Source of the DNA: an uncultured Clostridia bacterium
GTDB taxonomy: Bacteria > Bacillota > Clostridia > TANB77 > CAG-508
Assembly (NCBI GenBank): GCA_934149115.1
Contig: CAKPDW010000022.1
Location: 1 to 18,887 of the forward strand
Direction: 5' to 3'
DNA: 18,887 nt
The notes beneath the pieces were generated by a model. It made no database searches and was not told where the DNA came from. It saw only the letters and a list, made by a program, of their open reading frames with translations. Shown in pieces: positions 15,659-18,887 of this stretch; the first letter of the stretch is position 1, and the number at the start of each line of letters is the position of its first letter. The position numbers were made by a program, and so were the translations under genes.

Positions 15659-16300
15659 TTAATCTTCATAGTTCAATACATTTTTTATTGTTTTTTTTCT
15701 AATTCTTTGTATCGCATTATCTACTGATTTTACTGGTGCATTTAATTTTTGTGCAATTTCTGTATAGCTTTCTCCATTAGTATATCTATGTAATACTTGT
15801 TTTTCAAAGTCACTTAGTGTTTCTTCTATTCTGTCTTCAACGAAATTATAATATTCTTTTTTTGTAACTATGTCTAAAGGATCTTCGGCTGTATTTCCTG
15901 CTTCAAATACTTCTAATAAACTTGTATCTTCGTTTTCATCATATGCAGATATATTTAAGGATAGGTATGAATTTAATGGTATGTGTTTTTGTCTCATTGA
16001 TGATTTTATTGCTGTTTGTAATTGTCTTTCTACGCAAAGATTTGCAAAGGTCTTAAAAGAACTTTGCTTAGATGGATCAAAACTTTTTATTGCTTTAAAT
16101 AGGCCTATTAGTCCTTCTTGAATTATATCTTCTTTTTCTGCTCCTACAATAAAATATTTACCTGCTTTCATGGTTACTACTTCATTGTATTTGTCTAATA
16201 AATAGTTTAAAGCCATTTTGTCTCCATTTTTTATTTTTTCAATTATTTCATTATCATCAAGATTATTAAATTTGTCTTTTTGAAAATATAAATTTTGCAT
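15659..16300 (-). CDS. sigH: RNA polymerase sigma factor, SigH type
   Basis: A 213-residue sigma-70 family factor of the SigH (Spo0H) size class. Sigma region 2 spans about residues 15-105, with the core-binding and -10 recognition stretch IIQEGLIGLFKAIKSFDP. Region 4, a helix-turn-helix, lies at about 155-210 (EKQVLHRYTNGESYTEIAQKLN). SigH controls early sporulation and competence genes in bacilli and clostridia; whether this organism sporulates cannot be judged here. The ATG at 16300 has only a distant AAGGATGG (about 13 nt), so translation may be weak. It has a perfect vegetative promoter and is followed 7 nt later by tRNA-Thr. The usual secE/nusG neighbourhood is absent. Confidence 0.87.
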   Translation of the reverse strand: MQNLYFQKDKFNNLDDNEIIEKIKNGDKMALNYLLDKYNEVVTMKAGKYFIVGAEKEDIIQEGLIGLFKAIKSFDPSKQSSFKTFANLCVERQLQTAIKSSMRQKHIPLNSYLSLNISAYDENEDTSLLEVFEAGNTAEDPLDIVTKKEYYNFVEDRIEETLSDFEKQVLHRYTNGESYTEIAQKLNAPVKSVDNAIQRIRKKTIKNVLNYED

Positions 16301-16339
16301 TTATTTTTCTTACCATCCTTTTGCATAATATACTTTGTT

Positions 16340-16368
16340 ATTATATTTCCTAACTTCTTTGATGTCAA
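16340..16368 (-). promoter_or_regulatory. SigA-type promoter of sigH-tRNA-Thr
   Basis: Perfect consensus: TTGACA at 16363-16368, a 17-base spacer and TATAAT at 16340-16345. The expected leader is about 32 nt. Confidence 0.88.
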
Positions 16369-16386
16369 TACTTAAACAGAATTTTC

Positions 16387-16424
16387 CTATAATGCCCCCT
16401 CGTTATCACAAGGGGGCATTATAG
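16387..16424 (-). terminator. GC-rich 14-bp hairpin after the orphan gene
   Basis: CTATAATGCCCCCT (16387-16400) pairs perfectly with 16411-16424 around a 10-base loop. It begins 9 nt after the stop codon at 16434. No T run follows on either strand (GGAAAATTC on the minus strand), so it is not a canonical intrinsic terminator although the position fits. It is by far the most GC-rich stem in the window. Confidence 0.55.
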
Positions 16425-16433
16425 TTGGTCATT

Positions 16434-17633
16434 TTATTTTCTTTTTACTTCTTCCTGATAGCATATAGCTATATAGATTTCATCTGGTAACTCATGATAA
16501 TAGTAGCCATTCGGATCTGGCAAAGATGCTCCACATTTTTCCCAAACCGTATGAGTAAACTTATCAGGCCTTTTCAGATTTACAGGCTTTACCTCTCTGT
16601 AAGGATCTAAAAAAGGTAATATTGAGGATTTATCTAAATTTTCGTATAGTCCTCTCTGATCTTCGTGAATATCTTCATAATAAGCTAACCAAAAATTCCG
16701 ATATGTTGCATACTCAGAAGGTAGTGGAAACTTCATCTCTGGGTTATTGCGATGCCAGACGATTTCATTTTTATTTACTTTCTCTACTGCTCGCCATAAT
16801 AAAAAATATTCATCTTCATATTGTATAATTGCACCTAAATAGAACCAAACTGAATCGATAATTTTTTTCACAACCCGATTTCCATTTTCGTCGAAATCGA
16901 CATGTAATGGGTAACCATCAAAATCAAATTTGGAAAATAAAAGATTGTAAAATCTGATAGCCATCTTTTTGCTATACTTCTTTGTGGTCTTGGTTTTATT
17001 TAAGTGTTTCTGAATTATTTTTGCAGTTTCTTCTACCGAGAAGGTTTTTATCTCTCTACATCTTTTTTCCTTTTCAAATGCGTAGTAAAGATTTCTTTCA
17101 GTATCTTTTACTATGAACATAGCATTTGAAAAAGTTTCACTTTCGAAATCTTTCACTATTTGATTAGCTGTGACTTCACATAAGTATTTATATAAACATT
17201 TTTTCAATACTTCTTTCACAGTTTCAAATGTTGAGATTTCTGCTGTATTATCAGTTTTTACTATAAGTACTTTCTTTTCCCACCGGCAGTTACGCATTAA
17301 AAAAGTTGACATATCGAATTGCAACTTTATGCCACTTTCTGAATCTGCATACCTTGGACTTAAGCTTGACAGTTGATACTGATTTTCTAAAAGCAAATAT
17401 TCTTCTGAATCAGTAAATCTGTATTCAAACAGCTCATTGTTTTTCAGTAAAAAAATTGAATTCGAATCAACGATTGCTGGTATTTCTACTTTTGCTGTTG
17501 CTTCATCAAGCACTTCTTCCAGAAATTCTGCTTGATACATTTGGCTTAATGTTTTGCTTAAGGATTCCTTCGCTCCTTCTAGTAACTGTTCCCGTGTAAT
17601 TCTACATACGCTTTCATTTCTAACTAAGATCAT
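16434..17633 (-). CDS. Orphan hypothetical protein, 399 residues
   Basis: I do not recognise a family. The protein has no signal peptide or membrane helix and looks cytosolic. It is mixed alpha/beta and rich in aromatic residues, especially in the C-terminal half (SVWFYLGAIIQYEDEYFLLW, FWLAYYEDIHEDQRGLY). The middle (about 205-235) is Lys-rich and basic. The C-terminal 70 residues include LPFLDPYREVKPVNLKRPDKF and LPDPNGYYYHELPDEIYIAI. No nuclease, kinase or DNA-binding motif is evident. I chose the ATG at 17633 because AGGAG lies 8 nt upstream; the TTG at 17651 would have no good site. Arginine is often encoded by CGG, CGC or CGT, whereas neighbouring genes favour AGA, and the base composition looks less AT-rich. 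This suggests horizontal acquisition. It stands alone with its own promoter and a structured leader. Confidence 0.8.
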   Translation of the reverse strand: MILVRNESVCRITREQLLEGAKESLSKTLSQMYQAEFLEEVLDEATAKVEIPAIVDSNSIFLLKNNELFEYRFTDSEEYLLLENQYQLSSLSPRYADSESGIKLQFDMSTFLMRNCRWEKKVLIVKTDNTAEISTFETVKEVLKKCLYKYLCEVTANQIVKDFESETFSNAMFIVKDTERNLYYAFEKEKRCREIKTFSVEETAKIIQKHLNKTKTTKKYSKKMAIRFYNLLFSKFDFDGYPLHVDFDENGNRVVKKIIDSVWFYLGAIIQYEDEYFLLWRAVEKVNKNEIVWHRNNPEMKFPLPSEYATYRNFWLAYYEDIHEDQRGLYENLDKSSILPFLDPYREVKPVNLKRPDKFTHTVWEKCGASLPDPNGYYYHELPDEIYIAICYQEEVKRK

Positions 17634-17692
17634 AAATAACGCTCCTTTCAAAAGTCAAATCCTTAAAACGACCTGTTACAAAATATAATATT

Positions 17693-17726
17693 TATGTTAG
17701 TAAAATTAATAAATTTTGCCAACATA
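17693..17726 (-). promoter_or_regulatory. Long AT-rich hairpin in the leader of the orphan gene
   Basis: A 15-base arm and its near-complement (one G-U pair and one C-A mismatch) enclose a 4-base loop. It lies inside the leader of about 105 nt between the promoter and the start at 17633. No T tract follows, so it is not an attenuator of the usual kind. It could be an mRNA structure or a DNA operator. Confidence 0.45.
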
Positions 17727-17745
17727 ATCAAAAAGTTACATACTA

Positions 17746-17774
17746 ATTATGTCATATTTTTATGTTAATGTCAA
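17746..17774 (-). promoter_or_regulatory. Promoter of the orphan 399-residue gene
   Basis: TTGACA at 17769-17774, a 17-base spacer and CATAAT at 17746-17751. The -35 box begins 3 nt after the stop codon of the ylbF-family gene, and no strong terminator separates the two. Confidence 0.78.
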
Positions 17775-17776
17775 CA

Positions 17777-18112
17777 TTATTTTAGTACATCCTTTATTGC
17801 ATCTCCAATTATTTTATTTACATCTGCCATCATTACATTAAATCTAACTTCTTTGTCAAAATAATCTTTGACATCTGGATTTTGAACTAAAATTTGATAT
17901 AGCTCTTGTAATTTTTTCATTTTTTCTTCTGATTGTTTTTCACCTTGTAATGCTAATAATTGTTCTTCATATCTTATTTTCTCAAATTCTTCTATTTTTG
18001 TTTTTAACCCTTCAACAGCTTTTACTTTATCTTTTGCATCTTTGAATTCTGTGTATTCTCTACATTCTTTTAGTGCTCTTGCTAAATTATTTACTTCATC
18101 ATATACGTTCAT
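17777..18112 (-). CDS. YlbF/YmcA family protein
   Basis: A 111-residue, almost entirely helical protein of the YlbF/YmcA family: an N-terminal helical segment (MNVYDEVNNLARALKECREY) and a long amphipathic helical pair ending IIGDAIKDVL. In Bacillus subtilis YlbF and YmcA act with YaaT as a complex that influences RNase Y-dependent mRNA processing, competence, biofilm formation and sporulation. It is therefore notable that rny and a SigH-type gene lie within 6 kb, though they are in separate transcription units. Which paralogue this is cannot be settled. I chose the ATG at 18112, with AAAGGA about 9 nt upstream, over the longer frame to 18148. A TATAAT at 18138-18143 is a likely -10 box, but no good -35 box is visible. 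Confidence 0.82.
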   Translation of the reverse strand: MNVYDEVNNLARALKECREYTEFKDAKDKVKAVEGLKTKIEEFEKIRYEEQLLALQGEKQSEEKMKKLQELYQILVQNPDVKDYFDKEVRFNVMMADVNKIIGDAIKDVLK

Positions 18113-18170
18113 ATAAAATCTTCCTTTCTTTTTCTTTATTATAACCATAATATATTTTATATATTAATTC

Positions 18171-18198
18171 AAAAAAGAGAGTTTTTCAACTCTCTTTT
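18171..18198 (-). terminator. Intrinsic terminator of the glycosyltransferase gene
   Basis: AAAAGAGAGTT (18173-18183) pairs with AACTCTCTTTT (18188-18198) around a 4-base loop, and a run of six T residues overlaps the end of the stem on the minus strand. Confidence 0.85.
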
Positions 18199-18243
18199 GT
18201 AAAAACATATTTATTTTATAGTGTTTTTTAATTCATTATTATT

Positions 18244-18887
18244 CTAAGCATATGCTTGTCTTTTTTTGAATCCAAGTAAATTTGTAATTTCTTTTTCTGA
18301 ATTCTTTGCTTTTTTTGTTTTTTGTGCTTCTTCTTGTGCAATTTGACGAGCTTGTTTTTCTGCCATTGTTTGGCAAATTGCTTTTTGATATGTAAAGTGT
18401 GTGTCTTGCGCTATTTTTGTCCAATTGTATTTATTTTTTACATCTAATTTTGCTTGTTTTACAACATTTGCACATAATTGTGGGTTATATAATAATGAAA
18501 GAATTGAATCTGCTAATGAGTTTGAATTTCCAGCATAGCTTTTCATTCCATTAACTCCATGATCGACTATTTCATTTAATCCTCCAACATCTGATACAAC
18601 TACTGGTATTCCTGCAAGCATTGCTTCTAATGCAACAATTCCGAATGGTTCATATGTACTTGGGAATACTGAAACATCAGCACATTTATACATTTTGCAT
18701 AATGTTTTGTGATCTAAATATCCTGTAAAATAAACTTTATTTGATATTCCTAAATAATCAACTTGTGCTCTTAACTCATCTAACATTCCTCCACGTCCTG
18801 CTATTATTAATTTTGCATCATTATATCCTTGTAATATTTTTGGCATTGCTGCTATTAAATTTTGAATTCCTTTTTCATATACTAATC
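18244..18887 (-). CDS. GT4-family glycosyltransferase, 5' end outside window
   Basis: This is the C-terminal part (213 residues visible) of a retaining GT-B glycosyltransferase of family GT4. The frame is open to the window edge. The nucleotide-sugar half is clear: LVYEKGIQNLI, then KLIIAGRGGMLDELR, then VYFTGYLDHKTLCKMYKCADVSVFPS. The E-x7-E motif EPFGIVALE contacts the donor sugar nucleotide in this family, and GGLNEIVDHGVNG follows. After the GT fold the last 40 or so residues form a Lys/Glu/Gln-rich charged extension ending GFKKRQAYA, which is not part of the usual domain. GT4 members include sucrose, trehalose, glycogen and cell-envelope glycan synthases; acceptor specificity needs the missing N-terminal half. 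Confidence 0.92.
   Translation of the reverse strand, partial: LVYEKGIQNLIAAMPKILQGYNDAKLIIAGRGGMLDELRAQVDYLGISNKVYFTGYLDHKTLCKMYKCADVSVFPSTYEPFGIVALEAMLAGIPVVVSDVGGLNEIVDHGVNGMKSYAGNSNSLADSILSLLYNPQLCANVVKQAKLDVKNKYNWTKIAQDTHFTYQKAICQTMAEKQARQIAQEEAQKTKKAKNSEKEITNLLGFKKRQAYA

Noticed and set aside
18239..18424. Minus-strand 61-residue frame inside the glycosyltransferase gene
   Set aside because: An alternative frame of the Lys-rich tail; the GT4 reading frame is unambiguous.

Overview
The window is an AT-rich stretch of a Gram-positive chromosome, most likely Bacillota, class Clostridia. The evidence is low GC, strong AGGAGG-type ribosome binding sites, near-consensus TTGACA-17-TATAAT promoters, RNase Y, a SigH-type sigma factor, a YlbF-family protein and a CIRCE/HrcA heat-shock site. 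Every gene found is on the minus strand, so transcription runs from high to low coordinates. Both window ends cut a gene. No insertion sequence, phage gene or CRISPR array was seen, and no gene-free stretch exceeds about 260 bases.

Layout in transcription order. (1) 18887-18171: the 3' part of a GT4 glycosyltransferase and its terminator. (2) 18112-17777: a YlbF-family gene. (3) 17774-16387: an orphan 399-residue gene of unknown function with its own promoter, a leader hairpin, unusual arginine codons and a GC-rich hairpin just after its stop. (4) 16368-15522: a SigH-like sigma factor followed 7 nt later by tRNA-Thr(GGT) and a terminator. (5) 15441-14058: a two-gene unit with a small Cys-rich membrane protein and a divergent DUF1385-like membrane protein. 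(6) 13969-12255: RNase Y with promoter and terminator. (7) 12217-7343: a TetR regulator with a palindrome inside its own promoter, then two ABC half-transporters forming an asymmetric heterodimeric exporter, then a terminator. (8) 7363-3811: glutamate racemase, LemA and a DUF2207 membrane protein, tightly spaced. (9) 3828-541: a CIRCE-controlled hsp20-clpB heat-shock unit ending in a terminator. (10) 521-1: a promoter and the 5' part of an unidentified membrane-anchored protein.

How the genes work together. The TetR gene and the exporter pair look like a self-regulated drug or toxin efflux module. Hsp20 (holdase) and ClpB (disaggregase) form a functional pair, and the CIRCE overlaps the -35 box of their promoter. 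MurI makes D-glutamate for peptidoglycan, and LemA plus DUF2207 are a recurrent envelope-protein pair.

Most of the window is housekeeping. The less ordinary parts are the orphan 399-residue gene, the DUF1385-like/Cys-rich pair, the frameshifted glycine tail of the DUF2207 protein that reads into the CIRCE, and the tRNA placed directly behind the sigma-factor gene. I did not find a convincing new multi-gene system.
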